From positions 1 to 32,057 of IMG/VR virus record IMGVR_UViG_3300042691_019791: a stretch of DNA of 32,057 nucleotides; one strand, 5' to 3'. The position numbers and the translations under genes were made by a program. Below, one piece after another: positions 5,491 through 11,930 of the stretch. How positions within the stretch are numbered: the first letter of the stretch is position 1; each line of letters begins with the position of its first letter. The notes below the pieces were generated by a model. The model saw only the letters and a program-made list of their open reading frames with translations. It did not search any database and was not told the origin of the DNA. This DNA comes from a virus.

Positions 5491-5662
5491 TATTTGGTGT
5501 GTTATGAAAAAACACGTTCTTATGGCATAGATCCATTACTCCACTATTTGCATTTACTAATTCCTCCGTTGAGGCTTCAATGGCTTCGTTATCCAGACGA
5601 CTATTTATAGCTTGTAATAGACTCTATTGCCAAAAGAACTATTGTGTGTTTTATATGCGTTA
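5491..5662 (-). other. Long leader between promoter and nuclease gene
   Basis: About 170 nt of transcribed leader. On the minus strand one frame is open without a stop for about 58 codons (LLQAINSRLDNEAIEASTEE ... GVMDLCHKNVF) and runs into the nuclease start. Its only ATG lies two-fifths of the way in. The composition looks coding, so it may be a remnant gene, a non-AUG leader peptide or chance. No terminator or riboswitch fold is recognised. Confidence 0.3.
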
Positions 5663-5693
5663 CAAATATAATCTTTTTTAAAAGAAAATCAAG
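5663..5693 (-). promoter_or_regulatory. Bacteroidota promoter of the nuclease gene
   Basis: The minus strand reads CTTG (5693-5690), 19 nt, TATATTTG (5670-5663): a perfect -7 box and a 3-of-4 -33 box at correct spacing. It sits between the replication operon and the nuclease pair. Confidence 0.6.
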
Positions 5694-5716
5694 TGAAAAT
5701 TATTAACAAAAGATTT

Positions 5717-5881
5717 TTAATTTTCTTCTGGATTTATTTGTAAACATTTTGGAATACCTCCATTCATAAGATATACTCCGCAGGTTTTACATCTGACTAA
5801 ATACTCATTGTTTCCTTTTATTACCAGCCAATTACTCTTGCAGAATTTGCTTTTTCTTAGGTATTTGGATTCTGGTTTCAT
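5717..5881 (-). CDS. 54-aa Cys-containing (zinc-ribbon-like) protein
   Basis: The frame opens at the ATG complementary to 5879-5881 and ends in TAA at 5717. It contains KFCKSNWLV and RCKTCGVYLMNGGIPKC, giving Cys single, CxxC and a final Cys, as in a degenerate treble-clef or zinc-ribbon fold. It lies 9 nt downstream of the gene at 5891-6130 and is the last gene of the leftward replication operon. Function is unknown; a small DNA- or protein-binding zinc domain is the natural guess. Confidence 0.55.
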   Translation of the reverse strand: MKPESKYLRKSKFCKSNWLVIKGNNEYLVRCKTCGVYLMNGGIPKCLQINPEEN

Positions 5882-5890
5882 TACGCTAAT

Positions 5891-6130
5891 TTAGCGTTTT
5901 TTCTTCAAGTTCTCAATGGCACTTTTTAAATATATCGCCTGGTCCAAACATTCTTCATACGCTTCTTGCAACCACATTTTTAGATCGTAATCTGTTCGAT
6001 CCACTGTTGTTCCGTATTGCATAAACCCTTTTTTTTCTCTGGATTTAATATCATCCATAACTTTGGTTACAATGCTAGACTGTTTGTATTCGTATGATAC
6101 ATTTTCTTCTGTTGTTTTACTCTGCTCCAT
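5891..6130 (-). CDS. Small protein, possible MazG-like all-alpha NTP pyrophosphatase relative
   Basis: 79 residues. The core DIKSREKKGFMQYGTTVDR and MWLQEAYEECLDQAIYLKSA match a common phage pattern (I..R...G...YGT.LDR.D...WL..AYEE.LDA.IYL..AI). The E-x-x-(E/D)-x-x-D-type helix resembles the metal-binding helix of all-alpha NTP-PPases such as MazG and dUTPases, but the protein is short and the second metal-binding helix is not obvious. It overlaps its upstream neighbour by 14 nt. A nucleotide-pool role is plausible, not shown. Confidence 0.55.
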   Translation of the reverse strand: MEQSKTTEENVSYEYKQSSIVTKVMDDIKSREKKGFMQYGTTVDRTDYDLKMWLQEAYEECLDQAIYLKSAIENLKKKR

Positions 6131-6353
6131 TTTGTTCGAAGTGTTTTTTTATTATGTTTTCAATCACATTCTGCTTCACATTGTTCCAGTCTTCCCAATT
6201 GCTCTCAGAGGAGTGAGGATGGGCTGATACAAAATAATGTGTGCCTGATTCGTCTACTACTTTTGTAAGAGTGAATGAATACTTCATATCTAAGAAACAT
6301 TCTCCTTCAAACTCAAATGTTGTGCTGTGGGGCTTATTGATTGATATTTCCAT
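6117..6353 (-). CDS. Hypothetical 78-aa protein
   Basis: 78 residues, starting MEISINKPHSTTFEFEGE, beta-rich in the first two thirds (MKYSFTLTKVVDESGTHYF) and helical at the C terminus (NVIENIIKKHFEQNGAE). It overlaps the DnaA-like gene by 20 nt and the next gene by 14 nt, so it belongs firmly to the replication operon. No family is recognised. Confidence 0.6.
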   Translation of the reverse strand: MEISINKPHSTTFEFEGECFLDMKYSFTLTKVVDESGTHYFVSAHPHSSESNWEDWNNVKQNVIENIIKKHFEQNGAE

Positions 6354-6843
6354 AAACTTCGATTCTACTCATTAATAAATCATATGCTCTTCTTGGTTGT
6401 CTGTAACCATTTTCTTCCATTTTTGTTACAAAGAACTCAACCATTAATCTTGTTCTAGAGGAGGTTTCCATGTCAGATGTAAATCTTTTAATGCCGTGTA
6501 TAACAGTAGAGTGATCTTTGTCAAAATAACCTCCTACATCCATGTATGATAATGGAAGAGTGTTGTATAAGAAATAGTAAAGCATTTGACGAGATTGAAC
6601 ATTTCTTAAATCTCTTCTTGTACTATCGTCACTATTCCAAATCGAATTGCTAACTTTACGCATAGTGCTGATATATTCTCTGCGTTCTTTGCCAAAGTTT
6701 ACGTCATGTACAATGTTTTTATACTTCTCAGCCTCTGCTTGGATGTGAGGTACATAAATAATCAAGTCAGAGATGAATTGATTTTTCTTTGCATCTGGCA
6801 CATATTCCAATATGTCCAGAAAGTGGATTGATTTTGTTTTCAT
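6334..6843 (-). CDS. Stand-alone DnaA domain IV-like DNA-binding protein
   Basis: 169 residues. Residues about 83-120 match the C-terminal DNA-binding domain of the initiator DnaA: SRQMLYYFLYNTLPLSYMDV followed by GGYFDKDHSTVIHGIKRF. The KDHSTV-H signature (residues 109-116) is the DnaA-box-reading helix-turn-helix. No AAA+ ATPase domain, Walker A or Walker B is present; the N-terminal 80 residues are helical and unrelated. It could recognise a phage origin or host DnaA boxes, either to recruit the helicase or to block host initiation. It overlaps its neighbours by 4 and 20 nt in the replication operon. Confidence 0.8.
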   Translation of the reverse strand: MKTKSIHFLDILEYVPDAKKNQFISDLIIYVPHIQAEAEKYKNIVHDVNFGKERREYISTMRKVSNSIWNSDDSTRRDLRNVQSRQMLYYFLYNTLPLSYMDVGGYFDKDHSTVIHGIKRFTSDMETSSRTRLMVEFFVTKMEENGYRQPRRAYDLLMSRIEVYGNINQ

Positions 6844-7250
6844 ATTTCGTTGAATTTAATTTTTACTTGTTCTAACGTGTGTGATTTAATAAACTCCCAG
6901 TAGACAAATTTGTAAAGGTTCTGAAGGTATTTCTTTTTGTATTTTTCACTTGATTCTGGTTTTGATACACCTAGTTCATTACAAGTCTTTTTCTTCGCCC
7001 TTTCCTTTATCTCTTCGCTTACTGTTTGAGTTATTAAATTATTCTTTCGCAAATATCTAACATTTTTCTCACAAAATGCAAATAAAACTTCTAAAATTTT
7101 ATCATATTTTTTTTCCAAACAAATGTAAACAGACTCTATATTCTCGTAATAATCTTGTTTTGAACCAATTAGCTCTCCATCTTTATACTTTGTTATTGCG
7201 AGTTGTCTTAGTCCAAATTGCAGTGATGGATCAGAATGGTATATCTTCAT
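6840..7250 (-). CDS. Hypothetical protein between helicase and DnaA-like genes
   Basis: 136 residues, starting MKIYHSDPSLQFGLRQLAIT. It is helical, Lys-rich in the middle (KERAKKKTCNELGV), and ends HTLEQVKIKFNEI. Its start lies inside the end of the primase-helicase gene (20-nt overlap) and its stop overlaps the DnaA-like start (ATGA). That position suggests a replisome accessory role such as helicase loading, but no motif supports a specific call. Confidence 0.6.
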   Translation of the reverse strand: MKIYHSDPSLQFGLRQLAITKYKDGELIGSKQDYYENIESVYICLEKKYDKILEVLFAFCEKNVRYLRKNNLITQTVSEEIKERAKKKTCNELGVSKPESSEKYKKKYLQNLYKFVYWEFIKSHTLEQVKIKFNEI

Positions 7251-8985
7251 TGCCTAAATATGGGTTATTTTGTAATTCATAATCTCCTATTGGATTGAAC
7301 GAGGTGATGTCTTCACTTCCAACTTCTGAGAATCTTTTATTTATCGGGCTATATATAAACGGAACGTCTCCGACTTTACCTATAAACTGCCATCTAATTT
7401 TTTGTATGTATACACGAGTTTGACCAGATAGATAATCTCTGTACACTACAAATCCATTATCGCATTTGTTAAAGAAATGTGCGGATCCTGCGATATCATA
7501 TAATGTTGGAACAATGTATACCCCATTCTCCTTTCTAATTTTTGTAGGGTGTGCTACAACGAATACATGTACATCATAACGATCCTTGAATCTTTTTATT
7601 TTTGTTAATGCTTCAGATATGTACTGAGTCTCGCTCATTCCGTGTGGTATCTTATGTTCAACATAATTCCAAGGGTCAATTACAAGGCAGTTAACACCGT
7701 TTCTTTTAACTAACTCTTCAGCTTTGGATAGTATACCATCTATGGTTACTTCCATCTCATCTATCTTCATAAAGAAGAATGTGTCATCTACAAATCTTGT
7801 TGCAAGTTCCACCTCTGATTCAGTCATTTTTGTTACTGGGTTGAATGATGTAAATGACTTTCCTATAAATAATTCAGCTAATTCTGAGAATAGAATTTCG
7901 GTAGGCTGTTTTTCGGGGGAGAACATGGCAATTTTCCAACCATGCTTTGAGGCTAATCTGACAAGTATATTGCTCAGAAAAGTTGACTTACCTGCGTTGG
8001 GTGTTCCTGTTATAATCGTAAATTCCGAACCTCTGAATGATATATGTTCATCAAACATATTGTATCCACATTTTAATCCGTGCGGAAATCCATTTCTGTA
8101 TATATCATAGATCTTTTCCTTTACATGACTTGCCTTTTCAATACCCTCAATTGGAATCTGATATGCCTCTGCTATAATTTGTCTTAATACATCGACTCCA
8201 TAATTTACAATTACTTCATTGGCATCCTTACTTCCATCAGGACAATTTACAAACCATATCCTTTCCTTACCTAATCGTCTGGCCAACTCATCTCTCAAAG
8301 ACATTCCAGATGAATCGTTATCTGTAAATATGATTATTTTTTCTTTGTCAATAAAGTGGTCAATACAGTTATCAAGATACTTAAGGTTTTGATTACCTTT
8401 TGTAGCCCCATTAGGAACGCTTACGACAGGGTAAATTTGAGCTTCATGCATTGATAAGGCATCCATCTCCCCCTCGACAATTACACACCAATTATAGCCC
8501 TCTATTGAGTTCAAATTGTACATGATAAGTTCAGCGTCCTTAACCATCTTAAAATTTTTGGCCGCATCTCTGTATTTAATGTTAATTAAATCGCTCCCTC
8601 TGTAATAATTAAAGCAAATCGCCTTACGGTTTTCAGACGCTTGTGGGAAGTAGGTCTCTTCCTCTGTTACCTTAAATTGGAGTAGTGTGTGGTTGGATAT
8701 ACCTCTCGATTCAAACCATGATAAAACTTTGTCGCTTACCTTTTGAAGTTTAGATACAGGGATTACATATTCTGGTTTACGATCATAAGACTTTACAGTC
8801 TTTCCTATGAACGCCTCGCAGTTTGGATAGTGGCATTTATAGACACCTAGCTCAACATTTACAGATAGACTTTTGTCACTTTTGTTTGTTCGAATGTCTT
8901 TGCAAAATGGGCAATTAACCTTTTGCTGACCTTGTCTATCCTTACATTGAATACCTAGGTCTGTTAGTTTTTGATAGTTACTCAT
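7231..8985 (-). CDS. T7 gp4/Twinkle-like DNA primase-helicase
   Basis: 584 residues with all expected parts in order. A zinc-binding domain lies at Cys25-x2-Cys28 and Cys51-x4-Cys56. TOPRIM primase motifs are VEGEMDAL (170-177) and TDNDSSG (221-227). The RecA-like helicase domain has Walker A GTPNAGKST (327-335), Walker B CLVIDPWN (433-440), VFVVAHPT near 474-481 and an arginine-finger region near 502-517. The protein unwinds the phage fork as a ring and primes lagging-strand synthesis. It ends NEDIPF, an acidic tail like the SSB C-terminal peptide. It follows the HTH replication protein by one base and overlaps the next gene. Confidence 0.92.
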   Translation of the reverse strand: MSNYQKLTDLGIQCKDRQGQQKVNCPFCKDIRTNKSDKSLSVNVELGVYKCHYPNCEAFIGKTVKSYDRKPEYVIPVSKLQKVSDKVLSWFESRGISNHTLLQFKVTEEETYFPQASENRKAICFNYYRGSDLINIKYRDAAKNFKMVKDAELIMYNLNSIEGYNWCVIVEGEMDALSMHEAQIYPVVSVPNGATKGNQNLKYLDNCIDHFIDKEKIIIFTDNDSSGMSLRDELARRLGKERIWFVNCPDGSKDANEVIVNYGVDVLRQIIAEAYQIPIEGIEKASHVKEKIYDIYRNGFPHGLKCGYNMFDEHISFRGSEFTIITGTPNAGKSTFLSNILVRLASKHGWKIAMFSPEKQPTEILFSELAELFIGKSFTSFNPVTKMTESEVELATRFVDDTFFFMKIDEMEVTIDGILSKAEELVKRNGVNCLVIDPWNYVEHKIPHGMSETQYISEALTKIKRFKDRYDVHVFVVAHPTKIRKENGVYIVPTLYDIAGSAHFFNKCDNGFVVYRDYLSGQTRVYIQKIRWQFIGKVGDVPFIYSPINKRFSEVGSEDITSFNPIGDYELQNNPYLGNEDIPF

Positions 8986-8986
8986 A

Positions 8987-9712
8987 TTATTGGTTTATTA
9001 GTTTTAATGTTCCTGGGACTGCTGAATCATATTGTTGTTTAGTTACTTCAACAATATCTCCGAATGCAGTTCTTACTTTTAGCCTAACTTCTTGTATCTT
9101 GTTTTCATCTCTAAACCAGATGTGCATTTTCAGCCTCCAATTTTTCACAGGCTTATTGTTCTTATCACACCAATTACCATCGCTGTAGTAGTTGTATGCT
9201 TTTATAGCCACATCCTCACGATACCCCTTTTCTCTGAAGAATGCCTTTACCTCATCTAAACTTGGAGGAGAAAAACGTGCTTTCCCTATATTAGTATTTG
9301 TATTATTATTATTCTTTGTATTAGTATTTAGTATTTGTATAGGCATACTTTCACCGAGGTCGGTAAAAGCCGATGTCGGTGTTTCCCGAATGTCGGTTTT
9401 CTCCGATGTCGGTACTTCATATACAATGTGATTCCAACCTTTAAACAATTTTGTTTCGTTGTCAATTACCTTCACAGACAAAATGTAATTCTTCTCCTGT
9501 AGCTGTTTAAATACACGATCTATAGTCCCCTTAGACTCTCCTGTCTTTTCTGGGAGATTTTTTTTGTAAAGAACCCAATCACATGGCAAACTCAATAGAT
9601 ATACCAGAAGACCCTTTTCTTCAATTGTCAATGTGCAGTCTTGGAGTAATTTATTACTCAACATAGTAAAGTCCTTTTCAGACTTTGCCTTTATAATTTG
9701 TCCTGTATTCAT
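8987..9712 (-). CDS. Winged-helix replication protein (replisome organiser/DnaD-like)
   Basis: 241 residues. The N-terminal 90 residues form a winged helix typical of phage replication initiators of Bacteroidota: MNTGQIIKAKSEKDFTML, TIEEKGLLVYLLSLPCDWVL, then GTIDRVFKQLQEKNYI. A linker of Asn/Thr repeats (NTNTKNNNNTNTN, about 128-140) leads to a C-terminal segment PSLDEVKAFFREKGY with AYNYYSDGNW and VKNWRLKMHIWF, similar to DnaD/DnaT-type loader domains. It probably binds the origin or loads the adjacent helicase. The poly-Asn linker is encoded by an AT-rich triplet run and may vary in length. Confidence 0.75.
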   Translation of the reverse strand: MNTGQIIKAKSEKDFTMLSNKLLQDCTLTIEEKGLLVYLLSLPCDWVLYKKNLPEKTGESKGTIDRVFKQLQEKNYILSVKVIDNETKLFKGWNHIVYEVPTSEKTDIRETPTSAFTDLGESMPIQILNTNTKNNNNTNTNIGKARFSPPSLDEVKAFFREKGYREDVAIKAYNYYSDGNWCDKNNKPVKNWRLKMHIWFRDENKIQEVRLKVRTAFGDIVEVTKQQYDSAVPGTLKLINQ

Positions 9713-9719
9713 ATGTGCG

Positions 9720-9743
9720 AAAAAAATGCCCCGAAGAATGGGG
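9720..9743 (-). terminator. Short hairpin plus U-run before the HTH gene
   Basis: The minus strand reads CCCC-ATTCTTC-GGGG then CA and seven T. The stem is only 4 GC pairs, but the U-run is good. It lies just 7 nt before the ATG at 9712, so it would either end the transcript of the gene at 9831-10076 or act as an attenuator in front of the replication genes. Confidence 0.45.
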
Positions 9744-9745
9744 AG

Positions 9746-9804
9746 GTCGCAGTCTCACACCATTCAACAGGGCTAGTGTTTTTATGTTTTTAGTTTGCTG
9801 CGAC
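9746..9804 (-). other. Structured intergenic RNA element
   Basis: GTCGCAG (9746-9752) pairs perfectly with CTGCGAC (9798-9804) around a 45-nt AU-rich loop, in the 118-nt gap between two minus-strand genes and directly ahead of the terminator-like hairpin. It may be part of a leader that controls the hairpin at 9720-9743. No known riboswitch is recognised. Confidence 0.35.
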
Positions 9805-9830
9805 TCAAACTTAAAACGAAAACTAATACT

Positions 9831-10076
9831 TTATTTTACTCTCCAGATTCGAACTCCTCCATCCATAGTTCTAGCTGTCAATTTATACTTCTTCTTTTTC
9901 TTTTGATAAAATAAACGAGCTAAATATTTAGATGTCTCTCCTTCAATAAAGAATGAGTCTCCAATTTCCATATCTGGCAACTCGTAAGATGCCTTACGTC
10001 CTCTCCCACTATTTGGTACTGGAACGTCTTTTTCAACCTTGAACATATTTCTTAAAAAATTTTGTATGATTTTCAT
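9831..10076 (-). CDS. Small conserved phage protein (GRGRKASY...GGVRIWRV)
   Basis: 81 residues. Key segments are SGRGRKASYELPDMEIGDSF, a Lys-rich middle, and KLTARTMDGGVRIWRVK at the C terminus. The pattern GRGR..YP...MEVGDSFF ... TR.V.GGVR.WR is one I recall from a widespread phage family of unknown function. The C-terminal strand pair with basic residues could contact DNA. It is the first gene leftward from the divergent promoter region, so it is likely an early gene. A terminator-like hairpin separates it from the replication genes. Confidence 0.65.
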   Translation of the reverse strand: MKIIQNFLRNMFKVEKDVPVPNSGRGRKASYELPDMEIGDSFFIEGETSKYLARLFYQKKKKKYKLTARTMDGGVRIWRVK

Positions 10077-10086
10077 TTGTGCTTTG

Positions 10087-10119
10087 CAAAGGTAAACACA
10101 TATAAGTTTTTAAAGCAAG
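10087..10119 (-). promoter_or_regulatory. Leftward promoter of the replication side
   Basis: The minus strand reads CTTG (10119-10116), 21 nt, TACCTTTG (10094-10087). The -7 box is exact, the -33 box is 3 of 4, and spacing is within range. It is about 10 nt from the start of the gene at 9831-10076. Confidence 0.55.
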
Positions 10120-10170
10120 AAAAAAATAGCAACATTTTAACACCTTATTGTTTAAAACTTCAAAATATAG

Positions 10171-10204
10171 ATTGTTTTTTTAAAATAAAGTATATGTATC
10201 TTTG
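10171..10204 (+). promoter_or_regulatory. Rightward promoter of the SSB gene
   Basis: TATCTTTG (10197-10204) is an exact TAnnTTTG box 15 nt before the ATG at 10220, with ATTG at 10171-10174 as a weak -33 box (22-nt spacer). The leader is very short, as for the promoter at 1544-1574, which uses the same TATCTTTG box. Confidence 0.6.
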
Positions 10205-10219
10205 TAAAAATTAAACACA

Positions 10220-10549
10220 ATGGAATTTAAAGGAAAACTTAAATCGGTTGGGAGTATCGAACAAAAAACTCCAAAATTTACAATTCGCAAATTTGTCGTA
10301 GAGACAGAAGGCAAGTATCCAACAATTGTTGAATTTCAGTTAATAAATGACAAGGTTAGCTTAATTGAGCCTTACGTTCCAGGAGATAGCCTTACAATTA
10401 GTTTTAACATTGAAGGACGTGAATATAACGGAAATGTTTACAACTCCTTAAAAGCTTGGAATATTAGCGGTGACATACCAATGCCCTCTAAAAATGAGCC
10501 TGTACAGGAGCCTTTAGAGGCTAAAGGTGATGATGATCTACCGTTCTAA
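10220..10549 (+). CDS. Single-stranded DNA-binding protein, DUF3127-like
   Basis: 109 residues. The beta-barrel pattern MEFKGKLKSVGSIEQKTPKF ... FVVETEGKYPTIVEFQLIND ... GDSLTISFNIEGREYNGNVY ... LKAWNISG is the DUF3127 family, an OB-fold SSB of Bacteroidota and their phages. The last residues GDDDLPF form the acidic SSB C-terminal tip used to recruit replication partners. It has its own promoter and a strong terminator directly after it, so it can be expressed alone and strongly. It lies divergent to the replication operon. Confidence 0.85.
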   Translation: MEFKGKLKSVGSIEQKTPKFTIRKFVVETEGKYPTIVEFQLINDKVSLIEPYVPGDSLTISFNIEGREYNGNVYNSLKAWNISGDIPMPSKNEPVQEPLEAKGDDDLPF

Positions 10550-10552
10550 GAC

Positions 10553-10583
10553 AAAAGCCTCTTCAAAGCGAAGGGGCTTTTTT
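10553..10583 (+). terminator. Strong intrinsic terminator after the SSB gene
   Basis: AAAAGCCTCTTC (10553-10564), loop AAAGC, GAAGGGGCTTTT (10570-10581): a 12-bp stem with one wobble, followed by T. The A-rich left arm means it could also work on the opposite strand. Confidence 0.8.
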
Positions 10584-10607
10584 GTATTTTTACGAAAAAT
10601 ACGGTTT

Positions 10608-10943
10608 ATGTTCTGGAGAAAACGAAAAAAAGAGGACACTCCTCTGCCTACATTATGCAGTACAATATGCGTTGTGTGGAATAATGAAGAAGATATTTCT
10701 GGCTCGGCTCAACTTTATTGTGATGCTGTTCCTATAATTTTTGATATAACAAAAATAGCTGCTATACAAGCTGATGTAGAATTTAAAGATAATGGATCTA
10801 TATCAGTAGGTAATAGAACTCTTCTTTATATAGTTGGTTCAGATGACCCACTAATTATAGATCAGCCCTTCAAAACATTCTCTGAATATTTTAACCTATT
10901 AAAAAGTAACGAGGTATACAATGCTTACAACCAAGATAAATAA
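10608..10943 (+). CDS. Hypothetical 111-aa protein
   Basis: I start at ATG 10608 (MFWRKRKKEDTPLPTLCS). The frame is open back to 10527, but that part crosses the SSB terminator and reads the hairpin as codons. It has a basic N terminus, then a compact alpha/beta-looking body (ISGSAQLYCDAVPIIFDITK, GNRTLLYIVGSDDPLII) and a helical end. Its 3' end overlaps the phosphoesterase start by 23 nt. No family is recognised. A TATTTTTA box at 10585 could drive it. Confidence 0.6.
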   Translation: MFWRKRKKEDTPLPTLCSTICVVWNNEEDISGSAQLYCDAVPIIFDITKIAAIQADVEFKDNGSISVGNRTLLYIVGSDDPLIIDQPFKTFSEYFNLLKSNEVYNAYNQDK

Positions 10944-11799
10944 AAACATTCTAATTACAGAATGTTCTTCCGATAAGAAATGGCTTATGATATCCGATGT
11001 CCACTGGGATAATCCAAAGTGCAAAAGAGATATATTAAAAAGGCATTTAGACATGGCCCTTGCCGAAGATATGGGAATCGTTATTAATGGCGATTTTTTC
11101 TGTTTAATGCAAGGTAAGTGGGATCCTCGTAGAAATAAAAAGGATATTAGACCTGAGCATAATGTACATAATTATTTGGACGCTGTTATTGAAACGGCAG
11201 TTGATTGGTGGAGTCCTTACGCTCAAAATATTGCTTGGATTGGTTATGGAAACCACGAGACGGCAATTATTAAAAATACAGAGACTGACCCTCTTCAGAG
11301 ATTTGTTGATCTTATGAATTATAAGAACAAGACATCTATTTATACTGGAGGTTATGGGGGTTGGTGGAAACTTCAAATGAAATATAAGAGTCACTCGAAC
11401 CATGCGTTCAACGTGAAATATTACCACGGCTCAGGAGGCGGTGGGGTCATCACCAAGGGCGTTATCCAAAACAATCGTATGGGCGTAATGATATCTGGAG
11501 CTGATTGTATTTGGCAGGGTCACGTTCACGAACTATATCATGTTATTGATTCTCAAGAATCTTTAGATCATAATCCAAGATCAGGATATTCCATTAAGCA
11601 CAGATACGTTCATCACATCAGAACGGCCGCCTACAAAGAGGAATATGGAGATGGTGACTTTGGGTATCATATTGAGAAGGGAAGACCTCCTAAACCAATT
11701 GGAGGTTACATTTTGTCTTTTGATTATGTCAATGAGTCAGAAAATGGTTCATCGGCAAATTTATTGTTACCAACCTTTACACAGGTTCGTGATCATTAA
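10921..11799 (+). CDS. Calcineurin-like metallophosphoesterase
   Basis: 292 residues with the full set of metal-binding motifs: SDVH (Asp26, His28), GD (57-58), GNHE (110-113), a His in KYYHGSGGG (His169) and GHVH (200-203). This is the two-metal calcineurin-like phosphoesterase fold, with an aromatic insertion (GGYGGWWKLQMKY). The substrate is not evident; phage relatives act on DNA ends, cyclic nucleotides or RNA phosphates. The ATG at 10921 has a GAGG element upstream. A hairpin terminator follows. It sits between SSB and the packaging genes, so DNA processing is the simplest guess. Confidence 0.85.
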   Translation: MLTTKINKNILITECSSDKKWLMISDVHWDNPKCKRDILKRHLDMALAEDMGIVINGDFFCLMQGKWDPRRNKKDIRPEHNVHNYLDAVIETAVDWWSPYAQNIAWIGYGNHETAIIKNTETDPLQRFVDLMNYKNKTSIYTGGYGGWWKLQMKYKSHSNHAFNVKYYHGSGGGGVITKGVIQNNRMGVMISGADCIWQGHVHELYHVIDSQESLDHNPRSGYSIKHRYVHHIRTAAYKEEYGDGDFGYHIEKGRPPKPIGGYILSFDYVNESENGSSANLLLPTFTQVRDH

Positions 11800-11815
11800 G
11801 TAAAAAAACAAAAAA

Positions 11816-11833
11816 TGGGGACCGTTGTCCCCA
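11816..11833 (+). terminator. Hairpin after the phosphoesterase gene
   Basis: TGGGGAC-CGTT-GTCCCCA is a perfect 7-bp GC-rich hairpin preceded by an A-run and followed by CTTTCTG, a weak U-tract. It probably separates the SSB/phosphoesterase unit from the virion operon. Confidence 0.55.
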
Positions 11834-11861
11834 CTTTCTGCACACAAATAAAACACACATT

Positions 11862-11930
11862 ATGAAAACAGCTCAGAACGAGCGACACAAATGTACGGAC
11901 TTTAAGCACATAAAATATGAAATTTCTTAA
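11862..11930 (+). CDS. Possible 22-aa leader peptide
   Basis: A short frame MKTAQNERHKCTDFKHIKYE-IS starts 55 nt before the next gene and ends 14 nt inside it in another frame. Stop-start overlap could couple translation of the GroES-like gene. It may equally be chance; there is no composition evidence at this length. Confidence 0.25.
   Translation: MKTAQNERHKCTDFKHIKYEIS

Noticed and set aside
7724-8110. 128-aa plus-strand frame
   Set aside because: Lies opposite the well-supported helicase domain.
10527-10607. N-terminal extension of the 111-aa gene
   Set aside because: It overlaps the end of the SSB gene and reads the SSB terminator hairpin as codons.
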